From the NCBI RefSeq assembly GCF_000818015.1, contig NZ_CP007511.1:1846001-1910000 (forward strand): a DNA stretch of 64,000 nucleotides, read 5' to 3'. The position numbers and the translations under genes are program-made. This document shows, in pieces, positions 1 to 10,911 of this stretch. The first letter of the stretch is position 1; every line of letters begins with the position of its first letter. Source of the DNA: Stutzerimonas balearica DSM 6083 (GTDB taxonomy: Bacteria; Pseudomonadota; Gammaproteobacteria; Pseudomonadales; Pseudomonadaceae). The notes below the pieces were generated by a model. The model made no database searches and was not told where the DNA came from. It saw only the letters and a program-made list of their open reading frames with translations.

Positions 1-2252
1 AGCTGATGCTGGTCCATCTTGGTCGGCGGAGCCAGCCACAGGCGAGTCGGAATGCCGCCCTTGACCTTGTCCAGCAGCTTACCGGCAGCGCGGAAGTGGC
101 CGATGTTGGTCATGCACGAGCCGATAAACACTTCATCGATCTTGTCACCAGCAACAGTCGACAGCAGGCGTGCGTCGTCCGGATCGTTCGGCGCGCAGAG
201 GATCGGCTCCTTGACTTCGGCCAGGTCGATTTCGATTACCGCGGCATACTCGGCGTCGGCGTCGGCGGACAGCAGCTCCGGCTTGGCGAGCCAGGCTTCC
301 ATGGCCTGAGCGCGGCGCTCCAGGGTGCGTGCGTCGCCATAGCCTTCGCTGATCATCCAGCGCAGCATGGTGATGTTCGAGCGCAGGTACTCGGCGATCG
401 ACTCTTCCGGCAGTTTGATGGTGCAGCCAGCGGCGGAGCGCTCGGCGGAGGCGTCGGACAGCTCGAATGCCTGCTCGACGGTCAGGTTGTTCAGGCCTTC
501 GATCTCGAGAATGCGGCCGGAGAAGATGTTCTTCTTGCCCTTCTTCTCAACGGTCAGCAGACCCTGCTGGATGGCGTAGTAGGGGATGGCATGGACCAGG
601 TCGCGCAGAGTGATACCCGGCTGCAGCTTGCCCTTGAAACGCACCAGCACGGATTCCGGCATGTCCAGCGGCATGACGCCAGTGGCAGCGGCGAAAGCTA
701 CCAGGCCCGAGCCAGCCGGGAAGGAGATGCCGATCGGGAAGCGGGTGTGCGAGTCACCACCGGTACCCACGGTATCCGGCAGCAGCATGCGGTTCAGCCA
801 GCTGTGGATGATGCCGTCGCCCGGACGCAGGGATACACCGCCGCGGGTCATGATGAAGTCCGGCAGGGTGTGGTGGGTGGTGACGTCGATCGGCTTCGGA
901 TAGGCCGCGGTGTGGCAGAAGGACTGCATCACCAGGTCGGCGGAGAAGCCCAGGCACGCCAGGTCCTTCAGCTCGTCACGGGTCATCGGGCCGGTGGTGT
1001 CCTGGGAGCCGACGGTGGTCATCTTCGGTTCGCAGTAGGTGCCCGGACGCACGCCCTGGCCTTCCGGCAGGCCGCAGGCACGGCCGACCATCTTCTGCGC
1101 CAGGGTGAAGCCCTTGCCGCTGTCGGCCGGAGCCTGCGGCTTCTTGAACAGGGTCGACGGAGCCAGGCCCAGCTCGGCACGCGCCTTCTCGGTCAGGCCG
1201 CGGCCGATGATCAGCGGGATGCGGCCGCCAGCGCGGACTTCGTCCAGCAGCACGTCGGTCTTCAGCTGGAAGGTGGTGACCAGCTCGTCGCTGCCATGAC
1301 GGCGCACTTCGCCCTTCATCGGGTAGACGTCGATGACGTCGCCCATGGCCAGGTTGGTGCAGTCGAATTCGATCGGCAGGGCGCCGGCGTCTTCCATGGT
1401 GTTGTAGAAGATCGGGGCGATCTTGGTGCCGAAGCAGAAACCACCGGCACGCTTGTTCGGTACATAGGGGATGTCGTCGCCGAAGAACCACAGCACCGAG
1501 TTGGTAGCGGACTTCCGGGAAGAGCCGGTACCGACCACGTCACCGACGTAGGCAACCGGGAAACCCTTGGCCTTGACTTCTTCGATCTGCTTCAGCGGGC
1601 CGACGACGCCAGGCTGGACCGGCTCGATGCCGTCGCGGGCCATCTTCAGCATCGCCAGGGCGTGCAGCGGGATATCGGGGCGCGACCAGGCGTCCGGAGC
1701 GGGGGACAGGTCATCGGTATTGGTTTCGCCCGGAACCTTGAACACGGTCAGGGTGACTTTTTCCGGAACGGCCGGCTTGGCCAGGAACCACTCGCCTTCG
1801 GCCCAGGACTGCATGACGGCCTTGGCGGCTTCGTTACCGCTCTTGGCGCGCTCGGCCACATCGTGGAACGCGTCGAACATCAGCAGCGTGTGCTTGAGCT
1901 GCTCTGCGGCGGTATTGGCGAGTTCTGCGTTGTCCAGCAGCTCGACCAGCGTGGCGATGTTGTAGCCGCCCTGCATGGTGCCGAGCAGTTCGACGGCGCG
2001 CTGCTTGGAGATCAGCGGGGAGCTGGCTTCGCCCTTGGCGACAGCGGTCAGGAAGCCGGCCTTGACGTAGGCGGCTTCGTCAACGCCAGCGGGGACGCGG
2101 TTGGTGATCAGGTCGACCAGGAAATCTTCTTCGCCGGCGGGCGGGTTCTTCAGCAGCTCGACCAGGCCAGCGGTTTGCTCGGCATTCAGCGGCTGGGGCA
2201 CGACGCCCTGGGCGGCACGCTCTTCTACGTGTTTGCGATAGGCTTCAAGCAC
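1..2252 (-). CDS. acnB: Aconitate hydratase B (2-methylisocitrate dehydratase), 3' end outside window
   Basis: TCA-cycle aconitase B interconverts citrate and isocitrate with a [4Fe-4S] cluster; many AcnB enzymes also dehydrate 2-methylisocitrate. The reverse strand reads without a stop from a GTG start ([16 protein letters not shown]) to base 1, about 750 codons of a family that is usually near 865. The first cluster cysteine lies in [11 protein letters not shown] (about residue 713); the last two cluster cysteines would lie beyond the window edge. GTG at 2252 is chosen because a GAGGG ribosome site sits 6-7 nt upstream and Pseudomonas AcnB begins MLEAYRKH; an in-frame ATG 15 nt further upstream overlaps that site. 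The gene is preceded by a roughly 190-nt leader containing an inverted repeat. Identity is certain; only the 3' end is missing. Confidence 0.97.
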   Translation of the reverse strand, partial: MLEAYRKHVEERAAQGVVPQPLNAEQTAGLVELLKNPPAGEEDFLVDLITNRVPAGVDEAAYVKAGFLTAVAKGEASSPLISKQRAVELLGTMQGGYNIATLVELLDNAELANTAAEQLKHTLLMFDAFHDVAERAKSGNEAAKAVMQSWAEGEWFLAKPAVPEKVTLTVFKVPGETNTDDLSPAPDAWSRPDIPLHALAMLKMARDGIEPVQPGVVGPLKQIEEVKAKGFPVAYVGDVVGTGSSRKSATNSVLWFFGDDIPYVPNKRAGGFCFGTKIAPIFYNTMEDAGALPIEFDCTNLAMGDVIDVYPMKGEVRRHGSDELVTTFQLKTDVLLDEVRAGGRIPLIIGRGLTEKARAELGLAPSTLFKKPQAPADSGKGFTLAQKMVGRACGLPEGQGVRPGTYCEPKMTTVGSQDTTGPMTRDELKDLACLGFSADLVMQSFCHTAAYPKPIDVTTHHTLPDFIMTRGGVSLRPGDGIIHSWLNRMLLPDTVGTGGDSHTRFPIGISFPAGSGLVAFAAATGVMPLDMPESVLVRFKGKLQPGITLRDLVHAIPYYAIQQGLLTVEKKGKKNIFSGRILEIEGLNNLTVEQAFELSDASAERSAAGCTIKLPEESIAEYLRSNITMLRWMISEGYGDARTLERRAQAMEAWLAKPELLSADADAEYAAVIEIDLAEVKEPILCAPNDPDDARLLSTVAGDKIDEVFIGSCMTNIGHFRAAGKLLDKVKGGIPTRLWLAPPTKMDQHQ

Positions 2253-2302
2253 AGTTTTTACCCTCATCATTGGTCCCTTGGGTGTCTCGGGACGCGCATC
2301 CG

Positions 2303-2415
2303 GAAGCTGTTTTCAAAGTTTTACGTGCTTGGCGAGCCGGACGGCAGGAGGGGGGTCTGCGCATCCGGCCCAGCGGCCGCATGAACTGTGCTCGTGACGC
2401 TTTGAAAACAGCTTC
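2303..2415. repeat. Perfect 16-bp inverted repeat in acnB leader
   Basis: GAAGCTGTTTTCAAAG (2303-2318) is repeated as its exact reverse complement CTTTGAAAACAGCTTC (2400-2415), with 81 nt between. Both arms fall between the proposed acnB promoter and its start codon, so the acnB transcript could close a long stem about 50 nt before the GTG. No T-tract follows and no target-site duplication is evident. A regulatory leader structure or a very small mobile-repeat relic are both possible. Confidence 0.7.
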
Positions 2416-2447
2416 TTGTGGACTATGGCGCCTAAAACGGCGGAGGG

Positions 2448-2476
2448 ATTCTAAAGGAACGGGCCGGCAAAGTTAA
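2448..2476 (-). promoter_or_regulatory. Candidate sigma-70 promoter for acnB
   Basis: On the reverse strand, TTAACT (2476-2471) and TAGAAT (2453-2448) are separated by exactly 17 nt, a reasonable -35/-10 pair. Transcription would start near 2441 and give a leader of about 190 nt before the acnB GTG. The assignment rests on hexamer similarity and spacing only. Confidence 0.4.
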
Positions 2477-2654
2477 GTCGAAAGCCCGTGGCGCGGCGTT
2501 CTGCGAGAATGCCAGTGGTTTTTTTGTCGCGCTGCTCCAGCCCAGCGATGATGCGGATTGCGCTGTATTTCGGGCCTCCTGCCAATACCTTGGCAGGTGA
2601 CCTCGTTAGGACAAAAGTCTAAGATGCCGGCCGGTTTCAGCGTGCCTGTCTTCT

Positions 2655-3131
2655 ATGTCGGATCAGCGAATCAAAACTCCTTGCGTCGGGCTTTGCTCGA
2701 CCGTCTACGGCGATCTGGTCTGTCGTGGCTGCAAGCGGTTCCACCACGAAGTGATCAACTGGAACGCGTACGGCTCCGAGGAGAAGCGCGCCGTCTGGCG
2801 CCGGCTGGAGGCACTGCTGGCCCAGGTCATGGCAGCCAAGCTCGAGGTGTTCGATGCACAGCGGCTAAGAGCGCAGCTCGAGGCGAGAGGCATCCGTTTT
2901 GTCGCCGACCAGTCGGAGTATTGCTGGGCCTATCAGCTGATAGCTCGCGGCGCCCGGCTGATCCAGCAGCTCGAGGCATACGGTGTGGCACTGCTGCCCG
3001 AATTTCGCGACTGGCCATTGCCGCAGCTGCGCGATGCGATCGATCGTGAGTTTTTCCTGCTGTCGCAGGCGCATTACGATCGCTACATCGCACCGCGATT
3101 TCTCAGCGAAGGTGCCGATATCCGCGTTTGA
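2655..3131 (+). CDS. DUF1289 domain-containing protein
   Basis: This 158-residue soluble protein begins with the DUF1289 motif: cysteines 10, 14, 23 and 26 in TPCVGLC...VCRGCKRFHHEV, which look like a small metal-binding knuckle. After about residue 55 the sequence is predicted to be helical, with no recognised domain. DUF1289 proteins are common in proteobacteria, often beside acnB or stress genes, and their function is not known. The ATG at 2655 follows a weak ribosome site. It converges on the universal stress protein gene, with only 15 nt between the two stops. The family assignment is firm; no function is proposed. Confidence 0.85.
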   Translation: MSDQRIKTPCVGLCSTVYGDLVCRGCKRFHHEVINWNAYGSEEKRAVWRRLEALLAQVMAAKLEVFDAQRLRAQLEARGIRFVADQSEYCWAYQLIARGARLIQQLEAYGVALLPEFRDWPLPQLRDAIDREFFLLSQAHYDRYIAPRFLSEGADIRV

Positions 3132-3146
3132 CGGTATGGCCCCGCG

Positions 3147-4007
3147 TCAGTGTCTGACAACTTGCTCCAGATGGTCGATGATCTCGTCCGGCTTGAGCAC
3201 CAGCACGTCGCTTTCCAGGGCATCCAGCACAACCTCGGCCGTGTTACCCATCAGCGCGCCGGAAAAACCCGTCCGCGCGACCGTGCCGATGATGGTCACC
3301 ACCGCGTTGAGTTGATGGCACACGCGAGGGATCAGCGCATCGGCGGGCCCTTCCTCGATGTGCAGGCGCTCGTCGGTGATCTCGTATTCGGTCTGGAAGC
3401 GCTTGCACGCTTCGCGGTAGCGCGCTTCGATCGTTTCCTTCAACTGGAAGGTCGGATCGGCTGCCGAAAGCATGGGAGAGGGGTGTGCGCTCAGTACGTG
3501 CAGCGAGCCATCGGCCAGTTCGGCGATTTCGTAACCATGGTTGACGATGGTCGCGTGCAGCGTGCGGTGCTCTTCGTCGGAGTTGCCGACGTCCACTGCT
3601 GCGAGGATTTTGCCGCCGCGCCAGGGTTTGTCCGTCTTCACCATGAGGACGGGGCAGGGGCAGTAGCGCAGCAGTTTCCAGTCGTCCGGCGTGAGCAGGG
3701 CCCGCTTGAGAGGGTTGTCCGGGACGTGTTGCTTGATCACCAGGCCGCAGCCCTCGGCCTGCTGCACATTGATGATCGTCTGGTGTGGACTGTCATTCCA
3801 TGCCTGTTGCACGGAAACGTTGTGCCCCTCGGCTTCCAGTTGCGTGCGGAGCGACTCCAGATGGGCGCTATGGTCATGCTTGCCGTCGCAGACCAGCAGG
3901 TGGAGCCGCGACTGGCTGACGCTGGCGATCAGGTGGGCGCGCTTCAGGGCAAGCGATTCCGGCAGTTTGGGGTCGACTACCACGAGGATGCAGCGAATGG
4001 CTAGCAT
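3147..4007 (-). CDS. Universal stress protein with two tandem Usp domains (UspE-like)
   Basis: The 286-residue cytoplasmic protein has two Usp folds: residues 1 to about 140 begin MLAIRCILVVVDPK, and about 150 to 286 contain the typical nucleotide-loop region ending TVARTGFSGALMGNTAEVVL. The second domain carries the G-x2-G-x9-G(S/N)-type ATP-binding signature. The ATG at 4007 is chosen over longer in-frame starts because homology begins there and because the upstream segment holds a promoter with an ANR/FNR-type box. Tandem Usp proteins help Pseudomonas survive anaerobic energy starvation, which fits that box. It is divergent from miaE. Confidence 0.9.
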   Translation of the reverse strand: MLAIRCILVVVDPKLPESLALKRAHLIASVSQSRLHLLVCDGKHDHSAHLESLRTQLEAEGHNVSVQQAWNDSPHQTIINVQQAEGCGLVIKQHVPDNPLKRALLTPDDWKLLRYCPCPVLMVKTDKPWRGGKILAAVDVGNSDEEHRTLHATIVNHGYEIAELADGSLHVLSAHPSPMLSAADPTFQLKETIEARYREACKRFQTEYEITDERLHIEEGPADALIPRVCHQLNAVVTIIGTVARTGFSGALMGNTAEVVLDALESDVLVLKPDEIIDHLEQVVRH

Positions 4008-4038
4008 GATCGGCTCCGTTTCCGTGTGCTGGGCGTTC

Positions 4039-4079
4039 ACTATAGTTGATCGCCGCGCCTGGCTCCTGACGCATGTCAA
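4039..4079 (-). promoter_or_regulatory. ANR/FNR-type box and -10 element upstream of usp
   Basis: Read on the reverse strand, TTGACATGCGTCAG (4079-4066) closely matches the ANR/FNR consensus TTGAT-N4-ATCAA, with a symmetrical TGAC/GTCA core. A -10 hexamer TATAGT occupies 4044-4039. The centre-to-centre distance is 31 nt, as expected for a class II FNR-type promoter with the box near -41.5. The start would be about 4032, giving a 25-nt leader before the usp ATG. Confidence 0.6.
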
Positions 4080-4183
4080 GCAGCACTGGCCGCCGCGCGA
4101 CGCATTCGTATAATGCCCGCCGCTGCCGGCCGTCGCGATGGTCAGCGCCTGCCTATCACGCCTATGAATACGACGAGTTCGCC

Positions 4184-4789
4184 ATGTTTTCTGATTTGAA
4201 CGAATTTCTCGGCTGCTCGACGCCGGACGCCTGGGTCGTTGCTGCACTCGCCAACCAGGACGTGATGCTGATCGATCACGGCAACTGCGAGAAGAAGGCT
4301 GCGGGCACGGCGTTTCAGCTGATGTTTCGCTATGTCGACAAGCCGGACCTGCAAAACAAGATGTCGCGGCTGGCTCGCGAAGAGCTGCGACATTTCGAGC
4401 AGGTGCTGGCGATTCTTCGGCGGCGCGGCATCCCGCTGCGCAACGTCAGCTCTTCCCGCTATGCCGCCGGCTTGCGCGAATTGGTACGCAACCATGAGCC
4501 GTTTCGGCTGACCGATACGCTGGTAATCGGCGCTTTCATCGAGGCGCGCTCATGCGAGCGCTTTGCCCGGCTGGTTCCGCATCTGGACGAGGAGCTCGGC
4601 AAGTTCTATCACGGGCTGCTGAAGTCGGAGGCGCGACATTTCCAGGATTACCTCAAACTCGCATATCAGTACGGTGAGGCCGCGGACGTCGATGCGACGA
4701 TCCTCAGAGTACGAGAGCGCGAGCGTGAGTTGGTCGAAAGTGCCGACTGCGAGTTTCGCTTCCACAGCGGAGTGCCGCAGGCGGCCTGA
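4184..4789 (+). CDS. miaE: tRNA-(ms2io6A)-hydroxylase
   Basis: MiaE is an oxygen-dependent non-heme diiron enzyme that hydroxylates the isopentenyl side chain of ms2i6A37 in tRNAs reading UNN codons. The 201-residue protein shows paired ferritin-like helices with carboxylate and histidine ligands, including EELRHFEQVL (about residues 67-76) and a second E..H pair in KSEARHFQDYL (about 150-160). The ATG at 4184 (MFSDLNEFLGC) is chosen because family homology begins there; in-frame sequence upstream does not resemble MiaE. It converges on lpxH with a single base between the stop codons. Confidence 0.9.
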   Translation: MFSDLNEFLGCSTPDAWVVAALANQDVMLIDHGNCEKKAAGTAFQLMFRYVDKPDLQNKMSRLAREELRHFEQVLAILRRRGIPLRNVSSSRYAAGLRELVRNHEPFRLTDTLVIGAFIEARSCERFARLVPHLDEELGKFYHGLLKSEARHFQDYLKLAYQYGEAADVDATILRVRERERELVESADCEFRFHSGVPQAA

Positions 4790-4790
4790 T

Positions 4791-5513
4791 TCAGGTCAGC
4801 GCGAAGTCGGCCAGTCGCAGGCCGTTGCGGTCGGCCTCCAGCGCCCAGCCGCGAGCATCCCAGTCACCGAGCACGATTCGCCGCGCCGGCCTGCCGTCGA
4901 GCTCCAGAAGATGCTCCGCCGGCCGATGCGTATGGCCATGGATCAAGGTGTCGACCCGATGCCTGCGCATGGCGCGCAGCACTTCCGCGGGCGTGACATC
5001 GACGATTTCCGCTGCCTTCAGGCGGGTCTGAGCGCGGCTTTCGTTGCGTAACTTGCGCGCGAGCTTCTGGCGGGCTGCCAGCGGCAGATTGCGCAGCAGC
5101 ATGAGGCTCAGCGGATTGCGTAGCCAGCGCCGCATGCGCATGTAGGCGTGATCGTGGGTGCAAAACGCATCGCCGTGGCTTAGCAGCACGCGATGGCCGT
5201 TCAGCTCGATGACTGTCGGGTCCTTGAGCAACTGGCAGCGGGCCAGTCGGCAGAACGCCCGTCCGAGCAGAAAGTCACGGTTGCCGTGCATCAGATAGAC
5301 CTGGGTGCCGCTCTGGGCGAGCTTTGCCAAGGCCATGGCAATCGAGCGCTGGAAGTCGCTCATGCCATCATCGCCGATCCACACCTCGAAGAAGTCGCCG
5401 AGTATGTAAAGCGCCTGCGCACCGGGCGCGCGTTCCTCGAGGAAATGAAGAAACGCCCGGGTGATATCCGGGCGCTCCTCTTGCAGGTGCAGATCGGAAA
5501 TGAACAGGATCAC
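4791..5513 (-). CDS. lpxH: UDP-2,3-diacylglucosamine diphosphatase
   Basis: LpxH cleaves UDP-2,3-diacylglucosamine to lipid X, the fourth step of lipid A synthesis, at the inner membrane face. The 240-residue protein has the calcineurin-like metallophosphoesterase motifs in order: ISDLHL (D7, H9), [26 protein letters not shown] and IHGHTHRP. Its length is normal for the family. Its ATG overlaps the ppiB stop (shared bases 5510-5513), so the two are translationally coupled, an arrangement conserved in Pseudomonas. Confidence 0.96.
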   Translation of the reverse strand: MILFISDLHLQEERPDITRAFLHFLEERAPGAQALYILGDFFEVWIGDDGMSDFQRSIAMALAKLAQSGTQVYLMHGNRDFLLGRAFCRLARCQLLKDPTVIELNGHRVLLSHGDAFCTHDHAYMRMRRWLRNPLSLMLLRNLPLAARQKLARKLRNESRAQTRLKAAEIVDVTPAEVLRAMRRHRVDTLIHGHTHRPAEHLLELDGRPARRIVLGDWDARGWALEADRNGLRLADFALT

Positions 5514-6004
5514 TCGATGATCTCGGCCTTCTCGATCACCACGTCGTCGACCGGCACGTCCTGGTGACCGGACTTCATGGTGGTGGGCACATTCTTGATC
5601 TTTTCCACCACGTCCATGCCCTCGACGACCTCGCCGAATACGGCGTAACCCCAGCCCTGTACGGTCGGTGCGCTGTGGTCGAGGAAGTCGTTGTCCTTCA
5701 CGTTGATGAAGAACTGCGCAGAAGCCGAATGCGGCTCCATGGTGCGGGCCATGGCGATGGTGCCGGTCTTGTTGGAAAGGCCGTTGTTGGCTTCGTTCTT
5801 GATCGGCTTGCGCGTCGCCTTCTGCTTCATGCCGGGCTCGAAGCCGCCGCCCTGGATCATGAAGTTGCTGATCACACGGTGGAAGACGGTGCCGTCATAG
5901 TGGCCGCTCTTGACGTATTCCTTGAAGTTGGCCGTGGTTTCCGGAGCCTTGTCCTCGAAGAGCTTGAGGACGATGTCACCGAAATTGGTCTGCAGTTTGA
6001 TCAT
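5510..6004 (-). CDS. ppiB: Cytoplasmic peptidyl-prolyl cis-trans isomerase B (cyclophilin)
   Basis: The 164-residue cyclophilin has no signal peptide, so it should act in the cytoplasm on prolyl bonds of folding proteins. The catalytic pocket is visible: [13 protein letters not shown] holds Arg43, Phe48 and Gln51, and the [11 protein letters not shown] and [13 protein letters not shown] segments are typical of the PpiB type. It is the first gene of a two-gene unit with lpxH and is divergent from glnS. The ATG has a plausible GGAAAC-type ribosome site upstream. Confidence 0.96.
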   Translation of the reverse strand: MIKLQTNFGDIVLKLFEDKAPETTANFKEYVKSGHYDGTVFHRVISNFMIQGGGFEPGMKQKATRKPIKNEANNGLSNKTGTIAMARTMEPHSASAQFFINVKDNDFLDHSAPTVQGWGYAVFGEVVEGMDVVEKIKNVPTTMKSGHQDVPVDDVVIEKAEIIE

Positions 6005-6076
6005 GGGAAGTTTCCGTAGTCGATGGTTGCAAGGCGGGCGAACGGCAGAGGCGTCAACCAGGCGCGGCGCATTGCT

Positions 6077-6106
6077 CTGTCAGGGGGTTGACGGGTCCGT
6101 TATGAT
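6077..6106 (+). promoter_or_regulatory. Candidate promoter for glnS-cysS
   Basis: TATGAT (6101-6106) is a good -10 hexamer and CTGTCA (6077-6082) lies 18 nt upstream as a weak -35 (4 of 6 matches). The predicted start is near 6113, about 50 nt before the glnS ATG. Support is hexamer similarity and position only. Confidence 0.35.
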
Positions 6107-6163
6107 AAGCCCTTTGTTTTGGCCGGCCTACCCTGAGCCGCATTGCAGACATTCAAGGACACC

Positions 6164-7834
<1,671 letters not shown>

Positions 7835-7837
7835 TCC

Positions 7838-9223
7838 ATGGCGCTGTCGATCTACAACACCCTTAGCAAGAGCAAGGATGTCTTTACGCCTCTGGTCGAT
7901 AACAAGGTACGCATGTACGTGTGCGGCATGACCGTATACGACTACTGCCACATCGGCCATGCGCGGGTGATGGTGGCCTTCGACGTGGTCGCCCGCTGGC
8001 TGCGCCATCGCGGCTATGAGCTGACCTACGTGCGCAATATCACCGACATCGACGACAAGATCATCAAGCGCGCCAGCGAGAATGGCGAGTCGTTCCAGGA
8101 TCTGGTCGGCCGGATGATCGCCGCCATGCACGAGGACGAGGCGCGTCTAAACGTGCTGCGCCCGGACATCGAGCCGCGCGCCACCGACCACATCGCGGGC
8201 ATGCACGCGATGATCCAGACCCTGATCGACAAGGGGTATGCCTACGCCCCGGGCAACGGTGACGTCTACTACCGGGTCGGCAAGTTCGCGGGCTACGGCA
8301 AGCTGTCGCGCCGCAAGATCGATGACCTGAAGATCGGTGCGCGCATCGAGGTCGACGAAGCCAAGGAAGATCCGCTCGACTTCGTGCTATGGAAGGGCGC
8401 CAAGCCGGGCGAGCCGAGCTGGGAATCGCCCTGGGGGCCGGGCCGACCGGGCTGGCACATCGAATGCTCGGTGATGTCCACCTGCTGCCTGGGCGACACC
8501 TTCGATATCCACGGCGGTGGTCCGGACCTGGTGTTTCCGCATCACGAGAACGAGATCGCGCAGAGCGAGGCGGCCACTGGCAAGCCCTACGCCAACGCCT
8601 GGATGCATGCCGGCGCGGTGCGCGTCGACGGCGAGAAGATGTCCAAGAGCCTGGGCAACTTCTTCACCATCCGCGAGGTGCTGGAGAAATACCATCCCGA
8701 GGTGGTGCGCTACCTCTTGGTGTCCAGTCACTACCGCAGCCCGATCAACTACTCCGAGGACAGCCTGCGCGAGGCCAAGGGCGCGCTGGAGCGCTTCTAC
8801 AACGGCCTCAAGGGGCTGCCGGAAGCGACCCCTGCCGGTGGCGAAACCTTCGTCGAGCGCTTCGGCGCGGCGATGGATGACGACTTCAACTCGCCGGAAG
8901 CCTGTGCGGTACTGTTCGATATGGTTCGTGAGGTCAACCGCCTGCGCGAATCGGACCTGCAGGCTGCAGCCGCTCTGGCTGCGCGTCTCAAGGAGTTGGC
9001 CGGTGTGCTCGGCGTGCTGCAGCTGGAGCCCGAGGCTTTCCTGCAAGCGGGCGCTGCGGGCAAGGTCGATGCGGGCGAGGTGGAGGCATTGATAGCTGCG
9101 CGCCTGGCTGCACGAGCCGAGAAGAACTGGGCCGAATCCGACCGCATCCGTGACCAGCTCGGCGCCATGGGCGTGGTGCTCGAAGACGGCAAGGGCGGCA
9201 CGACTTGGCGTCTGGCCGACTAG
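7838..9223 (+). CDS. cysS: Cysteine--tRNA ligase
   Basis: Class I synthetase of 461 residues that charges tRNA-Cys and uses a catalytic zinc for amino acid selection. Zinc ligands are visible: Cys29 in [10 protein letters not shown], the later Cys in WHIECSVMS, and the His-His-Glu cluster in FPHHENE. HIGH is residues 38-41 (CHIGHARV) and KMSKS is about 267-271 (EKMSKSLGN). The C-terminal anticodon-stem domain ends WRLAD. It is cotranscribed with glnS and followed by a strong bidirectional terminator. Confidence 0.97.
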   Translation: MALSIYNTLSKSKDVFTPLVDNKVRMYVCGMTVYDYCHIGHARVMVAFDVVARWLRHRGYELTYVRNITDIDDKIIKRASENGESFQDLVGRMIAAMHEDEARLNVLRPDIEPRATDHIAGMHAMIQTLIDKGYAYAPGNGDVYYRVGKFAGYGKLSRRKIDDLKIGARIEVDEAKEDPLDFVLWKGAKPGEPSWESPWGPGRPGWHIECSVMSTCCLGDTFDIHGGGPDLVFPHHENEIAQSEAATGKPYANAWMHAGAVRVDGEKMSKSLGNFFTIREVLEKYHPEVVRYLLVSSHYRSPINYSEDSLREAKGALERFYNGLKGLPEATPAGGETFVERFGAAMDDDFNSPEACAVLFDMVREVNRLRESDLQAAAALAARLKELAGVLGVLQLEPEAFLQAGAAGKVDAGEVEALIAARLAARAEKNWAESDRIRDQLGAMGVVLEDGKGGTTWRLAD

Positions 9224-9237
9224 TTCGAGCTCGAATG

Positions 9238-9265
9238 AAAAACGGCACCACCAGGTGCCGTTTTT
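9238..9265. terminator. Bidirectional intrinsic terminator between cysS and folD
   Basis: AAAAACGGCACC (9238-9249), a four-base loop and GGTGCCGTTTTT (9254-9265) form a perfect 12-bp stem. Depending on strand it is flanked by an A-tract and a T-tract, so it can terminate both converging transcripts, cysS on the plus strand and folD on the minus strand. Confidence 0.93.
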
Positions 9266-9280
9266 CGTTTCCGCTGCAAC

Positions 9281-10135
9281 TCAGGCGTGCAGCTTCTCGG
9301 CCGCGTGCAGCGTGTTCTCCAGCAAGCAGGCGCGGGTCATCGGGCCGACTCCGCCTGGGACCGGCGTGATCCAGCTGGCGCGCTCGGCAGCAATGGCGAA
9401 GTCGACATCGCCGACCAGGCGACCATCGGCGAGGCGATTGATGCCCACGTCGATCACGATGGCGCCGGGCTTGATCCATTCACCCTTGACCAGCCCCGGC
9501 TTGCCGACCGCAACGACGACCAGGTCGGCACGGCGGACATGGCTTTCCAGGTTCTGCGTGAAGCGATGGGTCACGGTCGTGGTGCAGCCGGCGAGCAGCA
9601 GTTCCAGCGCCATCGGCCGGCCGACAATGTTCGAGGCGCCAACGACGACGGCGTCGAGGCCGTGCAGATCGACGCCGGTGCTCTCCAGCAGCGCCATGAT
9701 GCCCTTGGGGGTGCAGGGGCGCAGCAGTGGCATGCGCTGGGCCAGGCGGCCGACGTTGTAGGGATGGAAGCCGTCCACGTCCTTGTCCGGGCGAATCCGC
9801 TCGAGCAGCTGCGAGGCATCCAGGTGGGCCGGTAGCGGCAGCTGAACCAGGATGCCGTCGATCTCGGCGTCATCGTTGAGCTGATCGATCAAGGCGAGGA
9901 GCTCGTCCTGGCGGGTGTCGGCCGGCAGGTCATGGGCAATCGACTTGAAGCCGACTTCCTCGCAGTCCTTGCGCTTGTGCGCGACATATACCTGGGATGC
10001 CGGATCGGTGCCTACCAGAATCACCGCGAGCCCGGGGACGCGCAGCCCCTGGTTGCGGCGCTCGGCCACGCGGCTGGCGATACCTTGGCGGATAGTGGCG
10101 GCGATCGTTTTACCGTCGATCAGTTGTGCGGTCAT
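9281..10135 (-). CDS. folD: Methylenetetrahydrofolate dehydrogenase / cyclohydrolase
   Basis: Bifunctional FolD oxidises 5,10-methylene-THF with NADP and hydrolyses the product to 10-formyl-THF, supplying one-carbon units for purines and formyl-Met. The 284-residue protein has the catalytic YVAHKRK motif (Tyr50, Lys54), the [13 protein letters not shown] segment, and the Rossmann region [14 protein letters not shown] with the conserved C-terminal PGGVGPMT. The start at 10135 (MTAQLIDGK) is typical. It converges on cysS and is divergent from the tRNA cluster. Confidence 0.97.
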   Translation of the reverse strand: MTAQLIDGKTIAATIRQGIASRVAERRNQGLRVPGLAVILVGTDPASQVYVAHKRKDCEEVGFKSIAHDLPADTRQDELLALIDQLNDDAEIDGILVQLPLPAHLDASQLLERIRPDKDVDGFHPYNVGRLAQRMPLLRPCTPKGIMALLESTGVDLHGLDAVVVGASNIVGRPMALELLLAGCTTTVTHRFTQNLESHVRRADLVVVAVGKPGLVKGEWIKPGAIVIDVGINRLADGRLVGDVDFAIAAERASWITPVPGGVGPMTRACLLENTLHAAEKLHA

Positions 10136-10268
10136 GACGCTTGGTTAACCATCGGGAAGGGATTAAAAAGGAGCGGCATTCTCGCACGGCTTGCCGGGCC
10201 GGCAAAGGCGCCGCCGCCGGATGAGCCTGTAACTCCTTTATCTTGCTGAATATTTTTCGCTGGCGCTG

Positions 10269-10295
10269 TTGACGGGCGTACAGGGGCTCTATAAC
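10269..10295 (+). promoter_or_regulatory. Promoter of the tRNA cluster
   Basis: TTGACG (10269-10274) and TATAAC (10290-10295) are near-consensus hexamers 15 nt apart (16 if the -10 is shifted by one), followed by a G+C-rich GCGCCCC stretch. This is the usual layout of stable-RNA promoters under stringent control. It lies about 110 bp before tRNA-Arg. Confidence 0.6.
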
Positions 10296-10403
10296 ATGCG
10301 CCCCGCTTGTCGAGCACAGCCTGCTGCTGGGTAAGATGGCTCATCGAGGAAGTCCTCGGTAGCCGGAGCTTCAAGTCTGCGCTCCGCAAAGATTGCAGAT
10401 AAA

Positions 10404-10480
10404 GCGCCCGTAGCTCAGCTGGATAGAGCATCCGCCTTCTAAGCGGATGGTCGCAGGTTCGAGTCCTGCCGGGTGCGCCA
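10404..10480 (+). tRNA. tRNA-Arg (anticodon TCT)
   Basis: A 77-nt cloverleaf with acceptor GCGCCCG pairing with CGGGTGC, anticodon loop CTTCTAA closed by TCCGC/GCGGA, T-arm GGTTCGAGTCC and encoded CCA. First of three tandem tRNAs placed after folD, as in other Pseudomonas. Confidence 0.97.
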
Positions 10481-10510
10481 TTTGGTGTCTGGCACAAGCA
10501 ATGAAATATG

Positions 10511-10586
10511 GTGGGCGTAGCTCAGTTGGTAGAGCACAGGATTGTGGCTCCTGGTGTCGTGGGTTCGATTCCCATCGTCCACCCCA
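10511..10586 (+). tRNA. tRNA-His (anticodon GTG)
   Basis: A 76-nt cloverleaf with acceptor GTGGGCG/CGTCCAC, anticodon loop TTGTGGC, T-arm GGTTCGATTCC and encoded CCA. The base just upstream (10510) is G and can supply the extra G-1 that pairs with C73, the identity element of histidine tRNAs. Confidence 0.97.
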
Positions 10587-10640
10587 TATTCCAGAAGCGC
10601 CAGGCAATAGCCTGGCGTTTTCGTTTTAGTCCCCGTTTAT

Positions 10641-10725
10641 GCGGACGTGGTGAAATTGGTAGACACACCAGATTTAGGTTCTGGCGCCGCAAGGTGTGAG
10701 AGTTCGAGTCTCTCCGTCCGCACCA
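10641..10725 (+). tRNA. tRNA-Leu (anticodon TAG)
   Basis: An 85-nt class II tRNA with acceptor GCGGACG/CGTCCGC, anticodon loop TTTAGGT, a long variable arm (GGCGCCGCAAGGTGT), T-arm AGTTCGAGTCT and encoded CCA. Its 3' end reappears in degenerate form near 17592. It is the last intact gene of the left core block. Confidence 0.97.
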
Positions 10726-10768
10726 TCATATGATTTCGAGGCCTTTCAGAAGGAATCGGGAATCTCCG

Positions 10769-10793
10769 AAAGCCCCGTCATAGGGGCTTTTTT
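10769..10793 (+). terminator. Intrinsic terminator of the tRNA cluster
   Basis: AAAGCCCC (10769-10776), a six-base loop and GGGGCTTT (10783-10790) run into TTTTTT. It lies 44 bp after tRNA-Leu and should end the tRNA transcript. Confidence 0.9.
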
Positions 10794-10911
10794 GTGCCTC
10801 TTCACTCTCAGCTTCCCTTAGAACCTACCATCCCAGCGTGGGTCAGGCTGCTCTAGGTGTGTCCGGGTTCTAACCATTCCCACGGACGGTTTGAAAAAGG
10901 CTGAAAACCTC

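Noticed and set aside
6..2384. 792-codon open frame on the plus strand
   Set aside because: Antisense shadow of acnB; its translation is low-complexity and the minus-strand frame encodes an unmistakable aconitase.
6088..6106. TTGACG as -35 with TATGAT as -10 before glnS
   Set aside because: Only 7 nt separate the hexamers, far too short; a weaker -35 with 18-nt spacing was proposed instead.
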